Translations under genes and position numbers: made by a program
Shown here: positions 25,018-36,929 of the stretch, piece after piece
Layout: every line of letters starts with the position of its first letter
Numbering within the stretch: position 1 is the stretch's first letter
Assembly: GCA_016125005.1 (NCBI GenBank)
Contig: WGMQ01000026.1
Coordinates: forward strand, 62,001 to 126,000
Source of the DNA: a bacterium
Lineage (GTDB): Bacteria > Sumerlaeota > Sumerlaeia > SLMS01
DNA length: 64,000 nt
Direction of reading: 5' to 3'
The notes under the pieces: generated by a model
The model's database searches: none
The model's input: the letters and a program-made list of their open reading frames with translations, nothing else
What the model was told of the DNA's origin: nothing

Positions 25018-25776
25018 TTAAATGCGAACCGCGATCCCCTGCTTGGCGAGGAAGCTCTTCACGGCTTCGACGGTGTACTCGCCGTCGTGGAAGATCGAGG
25101 CGGCGAGGACCGCATCGGCTCCGGCCATGAAGGCTTCGATCAGGTGGCGCGGATGGGCGGCGCCGCCGGAAGCGATCACCGGGATCGAGATGCGCGAGGA
25201 AACCTCATGGAGCAGTTCCAGGTCGTAGCCCGAGCGGGTACCATCGCGGTCCCAGGAGGTCAGCAGGATCTCGCCGGCGCCGAAGTCGACGACGCGCTGG
25301 GCCCACTCGATGGCGTCCTTGCCGGTGCGGTTCTTCCCGGAGTGGGTCACCACCTCGAAGCCGGTCTTGTCGAGGCGACGCGCCACGTCGAGCGCCACGA
25401 CGGTACACTGGGCGCCGAAGCTGTGGTTGATCTCGCGGATGATCTCCGGCTTCTCCACGGCGGCGGTGTTGATGCCGACCTTGTCGGCGCCTGCCTCCAG
25501 GAGAGCCTGTGCGTTGGCGGCAGAGCGGACGCCCCCGCCGACGGTGAGCGGGATGGAGAGGCGGGCGCGCACCTTGCGGACCGTTTCGACCTGCGTGCCG
25601 CGGCCTTCCGGCGTGGCGCTCACGTCGAGGAGCACCAGCTCATCGGCGCCCTGTTCCTCGTAGCTGGCGGAGAGTTCCTCCGGGTCGCCCGCATCGCGCA
25701 GGCCCTGAAACTTCACACCCTTCACCACGCGCCCGGCGTTGCAGTCCAGGCAGGGAATAATTCGGCGCGTCAGCAT
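25018..25776 (-). CDS. hisF: Imidazole glycerol phosphate synthase, cyclase subunit
   Basis: 252 residues, the usual (beta/alpha)8 barrel. RIIPCLDCNAGRVVKGVKF opens with the first catalytic Asp region, and the strand VALDVARR carries the second. Phosphate loops VGGGVRS and IASGGAAHPRHL are present. With HisH it turns PRFAR plus ammonia into imidazole glycerol phosphate and AICAR in histidine synthesis. ATG at 25776 overlaps the hisH stop region by 7 bases and follows GAGGA, giving translational coupling. Confidence 0.96.
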   Translation of the reverse strand: MLTRRIIPCLDCNAGRVVKGVKFQGLRDAGDPEELSASYEEQGADELVLLDVSATPEGRGTQVETVRKVRARLSIPLTVGGGVRSAANAQALLEAGADKVGINTAAVEKPEIIREINHSFGAQCTVVALDVARRLDKTGFEVVTHSGKNRTGKDAIEWAQRVVDFGAGEILLTSWDRDGTRSGYDLELLHEVSSRISIPVIASGGAAHPRHLIEAFMAGADAVLAASIFHDGEYTVEAVKSFLAKQGIAVRI

Positions 25777-26417
25777 TCGCAATCGTCCTCGCATTGGTCG
25801 GTGCCGAGCCAGCGCTTGAGCAGCGCCAGGCCCCATTTTCCGCTCAGTTCCGGGTGGAACTGACAGGTGAGCACGTTGCCGCGCTCCATCGCCGCGACGA
25901 AGCGGATGCCGTGTTGCGTGGTGGCGGCGTGCCAGCCCTCGGGGGGCTCGGCGATGCAGAAGCTGTTGGCGAAGTAGGCATGGCCCTTGGTGATGAGGCG
26001 CGCGCCGGGCGGGGGCTCGACCAGGTTCCATCCGAAGTGCGGCACGCGGACGCTCGCGGGGAGGCGCTGCACATGGCGGTCGACGATGGAGAGGCCCGTG
26101 GCACCTGGGGATTCGTCGCTGGTGCGGGCGAGGAGCTGTTGGCCGAGGCAGATGCAGAGCGTGGAGCGGCCGGCCTCGATGCGGGCCTTGAGCGGCGCCG
26201 TGATCGCGTGCTTGTCGAGCATCTCCATCGCGGGTCCGAAGGCACCGACGCCGGGGAGCATCACGTGGTCCTCACGTTCGACATCGGCGGCGGATTCGGT
26301 CACATAGGGGTCTGCACCGGCGCGGCGCAGGCCGGCCAGCACGGACGCCAGATTGGCCAGCCCGGTGCGCACGATGGCGACGCGGGGCGGCGTGTTGGTT
26401 GGTTGCTGAAGGCTCAA
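25770..26417 (-). CDS. hisH: Imidazole glycerol phosphate synthase, glutaminase subunit
   Basis: 215 residues, class I glutamine amidotransferase. VAIVRTGLANLASV is the opening strand, PGVGAFGPAM the oxyanion region, and CICLGQQLL holds the nucleophile Cys (Gln replaces the more usual Met after Gly). The His/Glu pair is in CQFHPELSG. It supplies ammonia to HisF. The start is TTG at 26417, three bases after the hisB stop; the next in-frame GTG would delete the first beta strand. The C-terminus ends in a Cys/Asp/Glu-rich tail (TDQCEDDCEC), which is unusual for HisH. Confidence 0.94.
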   Translation of the reverse strand: MSLQQPTNTPPRVAIVRTGLANLASVLAGLRRAGADPYVTESAADVEREDHVMLPGVGAFGPAMEMLDKHAITAPLKARIEAGRSTLCICLGQQLLARTSDESPGATGLSIVDRHVQRLPASVRVPHFGWNLVEPPPGARLITKGHAYFANSFCIAEPPEGWHAATTQHGIRFVAAMERGNVLTCQFHPELSGKWGLALLKRWLGTDQCEDDCEC

Positions 26418-26420
26418 GGC

Positions 26421-29226
<2,806 letters not shown>

Positions 29227-29230
29227 CCGC

Positions 29231-31402
29231 GTGTTTCCTCTCTCCGTCGATCCCGCCGAACGGCGCGCCCTCCTCGCAATCACGCTGCTGGCCCTCGCCG
29301 AGGCGCTGATCCTTTTCGTGATTTCCTTCTCGGTGGCGGGGAATCACTTCATGTTCCCGCTGGACGATGCGTATATACACCTCCAGTATGCGCGGATGCT
29401 GGCACATGGCGATCTGCTTGTCTATACACCGGGGGCGATGCCTTCCGGCGGCATGACGAGTCCGCTCTTCGTCGCGCTGCTGGCGCCGCTCTTCGTGGTG
29501 GGCGTCACCGGCACCAAGGCGGCCTTCGCATCGTTTGCGCTTGGGGCGGGCCTCTGGGCGCTCGCCAACGTCTGGCTGCACCAGATCGCGCGGCGGAAGT
29601 TCGGCGACCAAATGGCGGTCGGTGCCTCGGTGCTGATGCTGACGAACGGGCACCTGCTATGGAACTTCCTGTCGGGCATGGAGACCGGCCTGGTGGCGTT
29701 GCTCCTGCTCGGCGTCGTGGCTTCGGCGTGGCTTTGGTGGCATGAGGAAAAACCCGGCGCGCGGCTGGCGCTCTTCGCGTTCCTGGCATTGCTGCCGCTG
29801 GCGCGTCCCGAAGGCGCCGTCGCCATCATCGCGCTCGGAATAGTGATCCTGCTGCGCCGTGGCGAACGCCCGCGCCTATCGCTCCTGACGCTCGCGCTGT
29901 GCGCGGTGCCGTTCGTGCTCTGGCTGGCCACGCTTCGCATCGGCACAGGCGACTGGCGCCCCGCCGGTGTGGCCGTGAAGAGCCTCGCCGCGGCGCCCGT
30001 TGCGGGCTGGGCGGAGAAGCTCGGATTTGCCGCCCAGAGCTTCTGGGCGATCCAGGCGCGCTTCCTCTTCAACGTGGTGCCCGACGACGGTTGGGCGGCG
30101 TTCGTCGGCACCGAAACCCTGCCCTACTTCCCTCCCGGATTCGGCCTGCTGATCCTGGCGGGCTTCGGCCTGCTGGTCATGGGCGAGACACGCAGCGGCA
30201 AGCCCGGTGCGGGACTTCTGCTGGCGTTGCTGTGGCTCGGAACCCTAGGCGCCGCCTGCACCGGCCTGTTTACCTTCGCGCATCACCAGCGCTACCTCGC
30301 GCCCGCGACTCCGCTCGCGATCCTGATGGGATGCGCGGCGCTGCGGCGTCTCGCACAGCTGTTCCAGCAGCTCGAAAACACGGCCCGTCGCGCGATGATC
30401 CTTGGGCTCGCCCTCGCCAGCCTCCCGTCGCTCGCTTGGTGGGCCGTCGAGCACGGCCGCAACAGCCGCGATCTATACAACGTGCTGCGCGAGGCTTCCT
30501 TCCGCATCGAGCCCGACCGGACGCCGCTCGGCATCACGGACGCCGGCATCCTCGCCTTCTATACATCGCGCGAGACCGTCGACCTGGTGGGCCTGACGAC
30601 GGCGAGCTTTGCCAAGTCCACGCTGCACGGCCCCGGCGCCACGCTGGAAGCTCTCTCCAGACTGCCGCAGGAAAAGCGCCCCGCGGAGCTTGCCACCTAT
30701 CGCCCTTGGTTCGACGAGGCTTTCCCCCTCCAAGCCCCACGCTGGACTGTCACGACCCCGCGCACCACCAGTGCCTGGGGGAACGTGCTGGGGCTCTATC
30801 CCATCGACTGGGAGCAGATTGACCGATCAGATGTGATCCCCCTCGTTCCCGGCGCGCGCCTCTTGGCTGCGGTGGACGTGGCCGATCTAGCCAGTGAGGC
30901 CGCCGCGTCCTATGAACCGCGCCATCGCGCAGGTGATTTGGGCCGGAACCTCCTCGCGACGGAACTCGGTCCCAGCGTCCTCTTTCCCGCCAGCCTCGAC
31001 ATCCCCACGACCGCCACGCTCACCCTGCCGACTCTGGTCGACGGCGGGCGCGTCCTGCGCGGCGAGCGATTCACCATCTCCGCCTCGGAACTGCCGAAGG
31101 GGAACCTGCTGCTGGTCGGTCGCGTGGCGCCTCCACGGCAACTCGCCGCGCCGACGCCCTACCTGCTCCAGGCCCGCATCACGGCGGTGGCCACGGGCTA
31201 TTCGGTGGAGCGCCCGCTGTCTTTTCCCGAGACCCCGGACTCGGAAACGGTCTGGGACCTTGGACCTGTGCTGGACGAGGTTGGTGGTGTGCTATCGAGC
31301 CAGCCGGGTCGCTGGATGATCGAGATCGCCCCCGACATCCCCTCCGACGCCGCATGGACCAGCTGCCATTGGTGGGTCTTCGTGGCCAGGACGGATGACT
31401 AG
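29231..31402 (+). CDS. GT-C type membrane glycosyltransferase / PMT-like protein
   Basis: 723 residues. The first half has about ten hydrophobic helices. After the first comes MFPLDDAYIHLQYARMLAHG, the Asp-Asp motif of the GT-C fold in the first periplasmic loop, then SGGMTSPLFVALL. The second half is a soluble, beta-rich domain, probably periplasmic. Such enzymes move a sugar from a polyprenyl-phosphate donor to lipids or proteins; donor and acceptor are unknown. The start is GTG at 29231, four bases after ligA. Three CTATAC words, at 29420 (exact octamer), 30471 and 30557, fall in its Tyr codons. Confidence 0.84.
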   Translation: MFPLSVDPAERRALLAITLLALAEALILFVISFSVAGNHFMFPLDDAYIHLQYARMLAHGDLLVYTPGAMPSGGMTSPLFVALLAPLFVVGVTGTKAAFASFALGAGLWALANVWLHQIARRKFGDQMAVGASVLMLTNGHLLWNFLSGMETGLVALLLLGVVASAWLWWHEEKPGARLALFAFLALLPLARPEGAVAIIALGIVILLRRGERPRLSLLTLALCAVPFVLWLATLRIGTGDWRPAGVAVKSLAAAPVAGWAEKLGFAAQSFWAIQARFLFNVVPDDGWAAFVGTETLPYFPPGFGLLILAGFGLLVMGETRSGKPGAGLLLALLWLGTLGAACTGLFTFAHHQRYLAPATPLAILMGCAALRRLAQLFQQLENTARRAMILGLALASLPSLAWWAVEHGRNSRDLYNVLREASFRIEPDRTPLGITDAGILAFYTSRETVDLVGLTTASFAKSTLHGPGATLEALSRLPQEKRPAELATYRPWFDEAFPLQAPRWTVTTPRTTSAWGNVLGLYPIDWEQIDRSDVIPLVPGARLLAAVDVADLASEAAASYEPRHRAGDLGRNLLATELGPSVLFPASLDIPTTATLTLPTLVDGGRVLRGERFTISASELPKGNLLLVGRVAPPRQLAAPTPYLLQARITAVATGYSVERPLSFPETPDSETVWDLGPVLDEVGGVLSSQPGRWMIEIAPDIPSDAAWTSCHWWVFVARTDD

Positions 31403-31472
31403 CCCAACGCCGGATTGCTTTGACGTGGAACCGCGCCTTGCCAAGAATCCTCCCTGCGCAGGAGGACTGCCG

Positions 31473-31985
31473 GTGAACACCTCATTGCAAGCCAATCTCA
31501 CCCGAGAGGAAGCCTTCATGGTCATCATGCAGCGCCTTCATGGGCGTTGGCGCATGGCGATCCTGCTGCCGATGATCTACCTGCTGTTGGGCGCGGTCGT
31601 GATCAAGAGCTGGTTCATTCCCTCGCAGGGCCCCGCCGGCCTGCTCCCGCTTTCCAACGAACTCTTCTCGCTGCTGGCCCTGATGGGCGGACTGCTCATC
31701 GGTGCATTGTGGCTGCTCCTCGGTCGATCACAGGCCGCCCAGTACGAGGCGCTGCGACTTCACCACGACGATCCCGAGGCGTTCCTTCGCGAGGCCAAGC
31801 GCCATCAGTTGGTACAGTTCGCGCTCTGTGATCTCGCGGCGTCCATCGGCATCCTGCTCTTTGTCGTCCAGGGCGACTTCACGGTGCTGCTGGCGTTCTG
31901 CCTCGCCAGCGAGGTCCTTTACCTGAAGGCATTCCCCTCGGACCTTCGACTTGGCGAGGCCATGTTCAGATCGAGCGGCGTGTGA
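31473..31985 (+). CDS. Membrane protein of unknown function
   Basis: 170 residues with four hydrophobic helices: MAILLPMIYLLLGAVVI; ELFSLLALMGGLLIGALWLLL; LVQFALCDLAASIGILLFVV; FTVLLAFCLASEVLYL. The two pairs are separated by a charged loop (YEALRLHHDDPEAFLREAK). No family recognised. I chose GTG at 31473 because GGAGGA lies 7 bases upstream; an ATG at 31395 is in frame but overlaps the preceding gene and has no comparable ribosome site. It lies 22 bases before the UbiB-like kinase gene, so the two are probably in one operon. Confidence 0.75.
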   Translation: MNTSLQANLTREEAFMVIMQRLHGRWRMAILLPMIYLLLGAVVIKSWFIPSQGPAGLLPLSNELFSLLALMGGLLIGALWLLLGRSQAAQYEALRLHHDDPEAFLREAKRHQLVQFALCDLAASIGILLFVVQGDFTVLLAFCLASEVLYLKAFPSDLRLGEAMFRSSGV

Positions 31986-32007
31986 CAACTTCGAGCGTGG
32001 GCACCTC

Positions 32008-33663
32008 ATGAAATTGCTGAAGGCGACGGCCCTCCCACTTCCCCGGCCCCTGCGCGTCACCATCGCGCTCCTGCCGTTCGTCCTGAGCGTCGTGCGCGAC
32101 TGGCGCCGCTACCTGCTGTTCGGTCCGCCGCGACGACTCAGCAAGGCGAAGCATCGCCTGCGAGCCCGCCGCCTCACTGCGACCATGGCCGAACTCGGGC
32201 CCTCCTTCGTCAAGGCCGCCCAGGTCTTCGCCCAGCGCGAAGACATCCTCATGCCGATCTATGCGCGGGAACTCCGCACGTTGCAGGACCGCGTCCCGCC
32301 CTTCCCCGTGCGCGACGTGCGACGCATCATCAAGGCGAACCTCGGCGGAACCCCGGAGGAGATCTTCGACTCCTTCGAGGATCGCCCCATCGCCGCAGCA
32401 AGCCTCGGTCAGGTCCATCGCGCGGTCCACAAGGGTCGCCCTGTGGCCGTCAAGGTCCTCCGCCCCGGCGTCGAGGCCCTCGTTGAGGCCGATCTGAAGG
32501 GCGTCTACGTCCTCCTCTTCATCCTGCGCCTCTTCCTCGACGACAACTTGATCCGCAGCTTCCGCTCGATCATCGACGAGTACCAGCGCATGATGCTGCT
32601 CGAGATCGACTTCCGCAACGAGCGCCGCAACGCGGAGCGGCTCCGTCGCAATTTTCGCGACGACAAGCGCATCCGCATTCCCGATTTCATCGACGGCCTG
32701 ACCACACGACAAGTGGCCGTGATCGAGTTCATCGATGGCTGTCGCGTCGACGACCCCGCCGCGTTGCGGGCCCGCGGCGTCGAGCCTTCCGCGCTCGTCG
32801 AAACACTCGTCACCACCTACGTGCGCATGGCCGTCATCCACGGCTTCATCCACGCCGACCCCCATCCCGGCAACCTGCTCGTCGACAACGAAGGCCGCCT
32901 CGCCATCCTCGACTACGGCATGGCGCTCGAGTTTGACGAGCGCACCCGCCTCGAACTCCTCCGCCTTGTCTATGCAGTCACCAAGCGCGATATAGACACG
33001 ATCGTGGACGGATTTTATCGTCTCGGAATGGTCGACGCGGACATCAACCGCGGCGTCCTGCGCGATGCGGCGCAGACCCTCCTGTCTATCCAGTTGGAGG
33101 AAGACCTCACCCCGCGTCAGGTTCAGGAAATCGCCCAGGAAATTCTCGATACGTTCTACCGGTTCCCGGTACGATTGCCGAACCAGCTCGTCTATCTCTT
33201 CCGCGCCGCGTCTCTGGTCGAGGGCATCGCCCTGCAATACGACCCCTACTTCAACGGCGTGAAGTACGCCACACCGCTCGTCAAGCGCCTGCTGGCAGAG
33301 ATCGCCTTCAGTGGCGAGAAACCGTTGAAGGACCGCGTCATCGATGGCGCCACCGAGGCCGTCGCGACCGCGCGGGAACTCATGGTGGTGATCCATCGGC
33401 TCGAACGTGAACAACTTCAGCTCCGCGTCCACGAGGCCGACCTGCGCTCGCTCGAACGCTACCTGAACGCGTTCCTGAGGCGTCTGCTGGGGGGCCTCGC
33501 ACTCGCCATGCTCGCCATCATCACCGCCATCGTTGCCGTGCAGTGGAAGGTCCCCTTCCTGCTGCCGATCGTGCTGCTGGTCATCCTGTTCCTCTTCTTC
33601 ATCCTCACGCTGATCCCCCTGCCGCGCGGCGGGAACGGCGGCAACGGCCCCTACCTCAAGTAA
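32008..33663 (+). CDS. UbiB/AarF (ABC1) family atypical kinase
   Basis: 551 residues. The ABC1 features are present: the Ala-rich nucleotide loop AAASLGQVHRA, the Lys of VAVKVLRPG, the Glu of EIDFRNERRNAERL, catalytic HADPHPGNLLV and the metal-binding DYGM (in place of DFG). The KxGQ motif reads FVKAAQVF, with Ala instead of Gly. Two C-terminal transmembrane helices (LALAMLAIITAIVAV; PIVLLVILFLFFILTLI) anchor it in the inner membrane, as in E. coli UbiB. UbiB homologues help ubiquinone or other isoprenoid-lipid synthesis through ATPase activity. The last 13 bases overlap the converging radical SAM gene. Confidence 0.93.
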   Translation: MKLLKATALPLPRPLRVTIALLPFVLSVVRDWRRYLLFGPPRRLSKAKHRLRARRLTATMAELGPSFVKAAQVFAQREDILMPIYARELRTLQDRVPPFPVRDVRRIIKANLGGTPEEIFDSFEDRPIAAASLGQVHRAVHKGRPVAVKVLRPGVEALVEADLKGVYVLLFILRLFLDDNLIRSFRSIIDEYQRMMLLEIDFRNERRNAERLRRNFRDDKRIRIPDFIDGLTTRQVAVIEFIDGCRVDDPAALRARGVEPSALVETLVTTYVRMAVIHGFIHADPHPGNLLVDNEGRLAILDYGMALEFDERTRLELLRLVYAVTKRDIDTIVDGFYRLGMVDADINRGVLRDAAQTLLSIQLEEDLTPRQVQEIAQEILDTFYRFPVRLPNQLVYLFRAASLVEGIALQYDPYFNGVKYATPLVKRLLAEIAFSGEKPLKDRVIDGATEAVATARELMVVIHRLEREQLQLRVHEADLRSLERYLNAFLRRLLGGLALAMLAIITAIVAVQWKVPFLLPIVLLVILFLFFILTLIPLPRGGNGGNGPYLK

Positions 33664-35012
33664 CGCTGGCGGACCCAGCGTCTATACAGCCGTCGGCGGA
33701 AGTCGCAGAACTGGTCGTTGATGAGCGACGAACCGCTTCGGTGAGCCATGTACGCGGTGCATCCGCCCTGGCAGAAATTCCGCCACGCACAGCGCCGACA
33801 TTCCTCCACCGCAAAGCGCCGATTCAACATGCTGGCACGCGCCGCTGCCGCCGCCGCACCGACCTCGATCCTGCCCACATCCTCGTCGAGCACGTTGCCG
33901 ATGGTGACGTCCGGTGTTTCCAAGGAAGGGCACGTATAGACAGCGCCCTGCGAATCCACGATGGCCGTCTCGCCGAGCGGACACCAATGACCCTCACCTG
34001 GCTTCACGTCGGGGACGAATCCGGGAAACGTGGCGACCACTTTCATGCCACCGGGACGCCGCGGTGCCACGTCGAAGATCAGGTGCTCCGTCACGGCCAT
34101 CAGTTCCTCGTCATCGGGCGCGATGGCATCCCAGTTCGTGCGGGCGGCCAGCGACTTGTTGAGCTGAAGGAAACGAACCGTGCCGACGCCGAGTTCCGCG
34201 CACCGGGCCACGAGTGTATCGACCTCGCCTAGGATTCCGCGCGTCAGCGTTGCCGCGATGGATAGACGTCGCCCCACCCCCGCGGCCATCAGGCGCTCGA
34301 TCCCGGCCCACGTCCGCGCCCAGGTCCCACGGCCACGAATCGCCTCGTGGACGGCTACGCTCGCGCCGTCGAGGCTCACCTGCACCTCCGTCGGAAGCGC
34401 CGCCAGCCGCCGTGCGATTTCCTCTGTGACCAGCAACCCGTTCGTCGCGATCGACGTCCCGCGGCTCTTCGCCACTGCATGTTCCAGCAGGTCGAGGCAC
34501 TGCGGATGCATCAACGGCTCGCCACCAAGGAACGACACGGTGGCGTTGTCGGGAAACGTGCGACAATGCTCGTCGATGAGACGCTGGATGTCGGCTACGC
34601 CGAGCTTCGACGGGGGCATCTGTCCTTCCACAATCGCACAGTGCGAACAGCGCAGGTTGCATTGCTCGGTGATATAGACAGTCAGCGACCGCGTCCTGAC
34701 GCGCGGCGCCGCCGGCAAAACAGGAGCGGGCTCGCTCGCCAGCAGACCCGACGCGCGCACCTCCATCAGAAACGCAACGATGTCCGGAAGAACTTCCGCG
34801 CCGCCGATCCCGTAGGCCTCCGCCACCTCGCCCGCGATCTGCTCCACCGAGCGACTCCCATCGGCCAGCAGCACCACCACCAGGCCCGTCTCGTTCGAGA
34901 CCGCCCAGCGCGGCTCCGTCGGATGCAGCAACACCCACTCCCCATCGCCGAGCGGATCGACGATCAGGTCAGGAGGGACGAGGGGGCGAACGGGCGGGAG
35001 ACTACTGTCCAT
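33651..35012 (-). CDS. Radical SAM/SPASM protein with PqqD-like N-terminal domain
   Basis: 453 residues. Residues 10-95 resemble PqqD/RRE precursor-binding domains (WAVSNETGLVVVLLADG, then SVEQIAGEVAEAYG). The radical SAM cluster is Cys118-x3-Cys122-x2-Cys125 (QCNLRCSHC), followed by SFLGGEPLMHP and QVSLDGA. The C-terminal SPASM domain has the Cys pattern CPL, YTCPSLE, CRRCAWRNFCQGGC and FCDF for extra [4Fe-4S] clusters. Such enzymes modify ribosomally made peptides or mature quinohemoprotein subunits. No precursor peptide is obvious next to it. It is divergent from the lipoprotein operon at 35147, and its 3' end overlaps the UbiB-like gene by 13 bases. Confidence 0.92.
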   Translation of the reverse strand: MDSSLPPVRPLVPPDLIVDPLGDGEWVLLHPTEPRWAVSNETGLVVVLLADGSRSVEQIAGEVAEAYGIGGAEVLPDIVAFLMEVRASGLLASEPAPVLPAAPRVRTRSLTVYITEQCNLRCSHCAIVEGQMPPSKLGVADIQRLIDEHCRTFPDNATVSFLGGEPLMHPQCLDLLEHAVAKSRGTSIATNGLLVTEEIARRLAALPTEVQVSLDGASVAVHEAIRGRGTWARTWAGIERLMAAGVGRRLSIAATLTRGILGEVDTLVARCAELGVGTVRFLQLNKSLAARTNWDAIAPDDEELMAVTEHLIFDVAPRRPGGMKVVATFPGFVPDVKPGEGHWCPLGETAIVDSQGAVYTCPSLETPDVTIGNVLDEDVGRIEVGAAAAAARASMLNRRFAVEECRRCAWRNFCQGGCTAYMAHRSGSSLINDQFCDFRRRLYRRWVRQRYLR

Positions 35013-35146
35013 TGGTCAAGAATTGAACCCTTTGGTGAACGATGAGCAAGCTTTCCAAATAAGTGATTGACATAACACAAACGGTCTGTTAGGCAACGAT
35101 TAGATTCAAAAGACCTAATTCTGTCGATTCGGGGGTGCTCTCGAAT
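35013..35146. promoter_or_regulatory. Divergent promoter region, radical SAM gene / lipoprotein operon
   Basis: 134 bases between divergent genes, with an A/T-rich core (AAATAAGTGATTGACATAAC near 35055-35074, and TTAGATTCAAAAGACCTAAT near 35100). TTGACA at 35067-35072 matches the sigma70 -35 consensus on the plus strand, with no convincing -10 box 17 bases downstream. The region probably drives both transcripts. Confidence 0.45.
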
Positions 35147-35728
35147 ATGACCGGAACCACGTTTGTGAGTGCAGCATTGGCGCTCGTGCTGCTGACGGCA
35201 AGTGGATGTGCCATTTCGATTGGAAATGGCCCCGACAAGGTGCGTGACCTCGGGTTTTTCAGTTCCTCCCGTGTGAGGTCGCCGGGCGGGCAGGTTTACG
35301 TCCGCCGGACGTTGGGTCTGGAGCTGGCAGCCGCATCCAGCGAGGACGGATTGCGGCTCGGTTACGGCGAGGCGGCTTTCGCCACAAGACCTGGCGGCGA
35401 ACCTGTTCGCACGGAATCGGTGGATCTCTGGCGACCGTCAAGGCCGCTGACCCTCCAGTGGACACTTCGTGATCAGGCAACCGGTGAGATTGTGGGCTTC
35501 AGAAAATTCGGCCTCCAGTCGACCAGTCGCCCGCGCCCGATTCCGCCGCTCTTCTTCTCCCGCCGCATGTGCGGCATCGGGTTCACCGCCACCCCTGACA
35601 GCAACTGGTTCCTACTGGGACTGGGCAGGGACACGGCAACCGTCATTCCCCAGAACGTCGACGGACACCAGATCGCGATCGACTTCGACGGCTCCAATCC
35701 GGAGCGAACACTCGCCCAAATCCAGTAA
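35147..35728 (+). CDS. Putative lipoprotein 1
   Basis: 193 residues from ATG 35147. The lipobox LTASGC lies after a short hydrophobic helix (AALALVLLTASGC), so the protein is probably an outer- or inner-membrane lipoprotein. The body is beta-rich (GQVYVRRTLGLELAAAS, GRDTATVIPQNVDGHQIAIDF) with no known family. An in-frame GTG at 35135 is also possible. It is the first of four tightly spaced plus-strand genes, 10 bases before the next, and its product is likely to work with the following lipoproteins. Confidence 0.75.
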   Translation: MTGTTFVSAALALVLLTASGCAISIGNGPDKVRDLGFFSSSRVRSPGGQVYVRRTLGLELAAASSEDGLRLGYGEAAFATRPGGEPVRTESVDLWRPSRPLTLQWTLRDQATGEIVGFRKFGLQSTSRPRPIPPLFFSRRMCGIGFTATPDSNWFLLGLGRDTATVIPQNVDGHQIAIDFDGSNPERTLAQIQ

Positions 35729-35738
35729 GGAGTAATCC

Positions 35739-36290
35739 ATGTATTGGAAGAGTAGCTTACGGATAGCAGCATTGGCGCTCGCCCTGGCACCCCTCGCCCT
35801 CACGTCGGGATGCAATCATCGGGCATCACACTTGGTTTTCGGAACGCAAACCACAACGGGACTGAAGCTCCAAATGGCTTCCCAATCGGGAACTCCTGTC
35901 CCCACCGATATTCACTTTGCCTACAAGCGCTCCGAACTGGCGATCGTCCCGATTGGGGTTACGACACAGAACAACTTCGAAACCAAGGTCATCCCGGTCT
36001 ACGCCGCCTCGGACACCAACACCAAGTTTGACAGCAACTTCCGCGTCCGCCAGGTGATCTGCACCGGTGAGGCGGCGATTCTTGCCACGCAGATCGGCAG
36101 CCCCCTCCCGGACCAACTGCGCGACATTTTTACCCCGACGGAGGAGGATCTGGAGAAGGAGAAGAAACTCGCCGAGAAGGCCCAGCAGGCCGATGCAGCG
36201 GCAACAGCCGCCGCGACCGCACGTCTGGCGAGGCTTCAGGAGGAAGCGAAGGTCAAGGCAGCCATGAAGTCGGGAGGTGACGCTCGATGA
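35739..36290 (+). CDS. Putative lipoprotein 2
   Basis: 183 residues with signal peptide and lipobox LTSGC (LALALAPLALTSGC). The middle is beta-rich (HLVFGTQTTTGLKLQMASQ, ELAIVPIGVTTQNNFETKVIPVYA). A C-terminal helix of about 50 residues is rich in Glu, Lys and Ala (EDLEKEKKLAEKAQQADAA) and is likely a coiled coil or extended helix. GTQTTTGLKL is echoed in lipoprotein 3 (ATDTQYGLDVSVAD), so the two probably share ancestry. AAGGAG lies upstream of the ATG. The stop overlaps the next start as ATGA. Confidence 0.78.
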   Translation: MYWKSSLRIAALALALAPLALTSGCNHRASHLVFGTQTTTGLKLQMASQSGTPVPTDIHFAYKRSELAIVPIGVTTQNNFETKVIPVYAASDTNTKFDSNFRVRQVICTGEAAILATQIGSPLPDQLRDIFTPTEEDLEKEKKLAEKAQQADAAATAAATARLARLQEEAKVKAAMKSGGDAR

Positions 36291-36919
36291 GGAATCTCTC
36301 CGCACTGCTACTCATGCTCTCGGTCTTTCTCACCACCGGATGCATTCAGAACGCCTTGGTGATGGCCACCGACACCCAGTACGGACTCGACGTTTCGGTT
36401 GCCGATGGGAACAAACAAGAGGTCCGGATCGGCTATGGCAGGTTCGAAGGCGTCGTGTTCCCCGTTCGTAATCCCAACGGTACCTGGCAAACGGAAGGCT
36501 TCCCCACTTACGCCGGCGTGAATGTCGATTCGACGTTCGCTGGCTTGGCGGGAGCACGCATCCGCACCGCCTTCTCAACGGGCCAAGCCTCGACGAACTT
36601 GCTGACCAACCCCGCCCTCCTCAAGGCAACTGGATCCGTCGTCGACACCGCCCGCGTCGCCGTGAGCGACGCCCCGCCCATTTCGCCCACCGCGACCGAT
36701 GCGGCCTCACGGACCAACCAAACACTCTCCCAGATACCCGACGCGCAGATATCAGCCGCAGCCGCGGCGTTGGCGGCCCGAGACTCCACATTCACGGGCA
36801 CAACCCGTGACCAGATACGCCGCTATATCGGAGACGCCTACCTATTCGGAGCGACCGATGCGGACCGCGTGAACAATCTGGCTGCCATCAATCAGACCCT
36901 CACCCCGTTCGTCCCCTAG
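36287..36919 (+). CDS. Putative lipoprotein 3
   Basis: 210 residues with signal peptide and lipobox LTTGC (MLSVFLTTGC). The first 100 residues are beta-rich and weakly similar to lipoprotein 2 (TQYGLDVSVAD; a GRFEGVVFPVRN strand; FAGLAGARIRTAFSTGQA near the middle). The C-terminal half is Ala/Ser/Thr-rich and helical. It begins within the stop of the previous gene (ATGA), so the two are translationally coupled, which suggests they form a complex. Function unknown. Confidence 0.78.
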   Translation: MRNLSALLLMLSVFLTTGCIQNALVMATDTQYGLDVSVADGNKQEVRIGYGRFEGVVFPVRNPNGTWQTEGFPTYAGVNVDSTFAGLAGARIRTAFSTGQASTNLLTNPALLKATGSVVDTARVAVSDAPPISPTATDAASRTNQTLSQIPDAQISAAAAALAARDSTFTGTTRDQIRRYIGDAYLFGATDADRVNNLAAINQTLTPFVP

Positions 36920-36929
36920 GAGACCTCTA

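Noticed and set aside
31966-33432. A 488-codon open frame on the minus strand
   Set aside because: Antisense of the UbiB-like kinase gene, whose motifs are clear.
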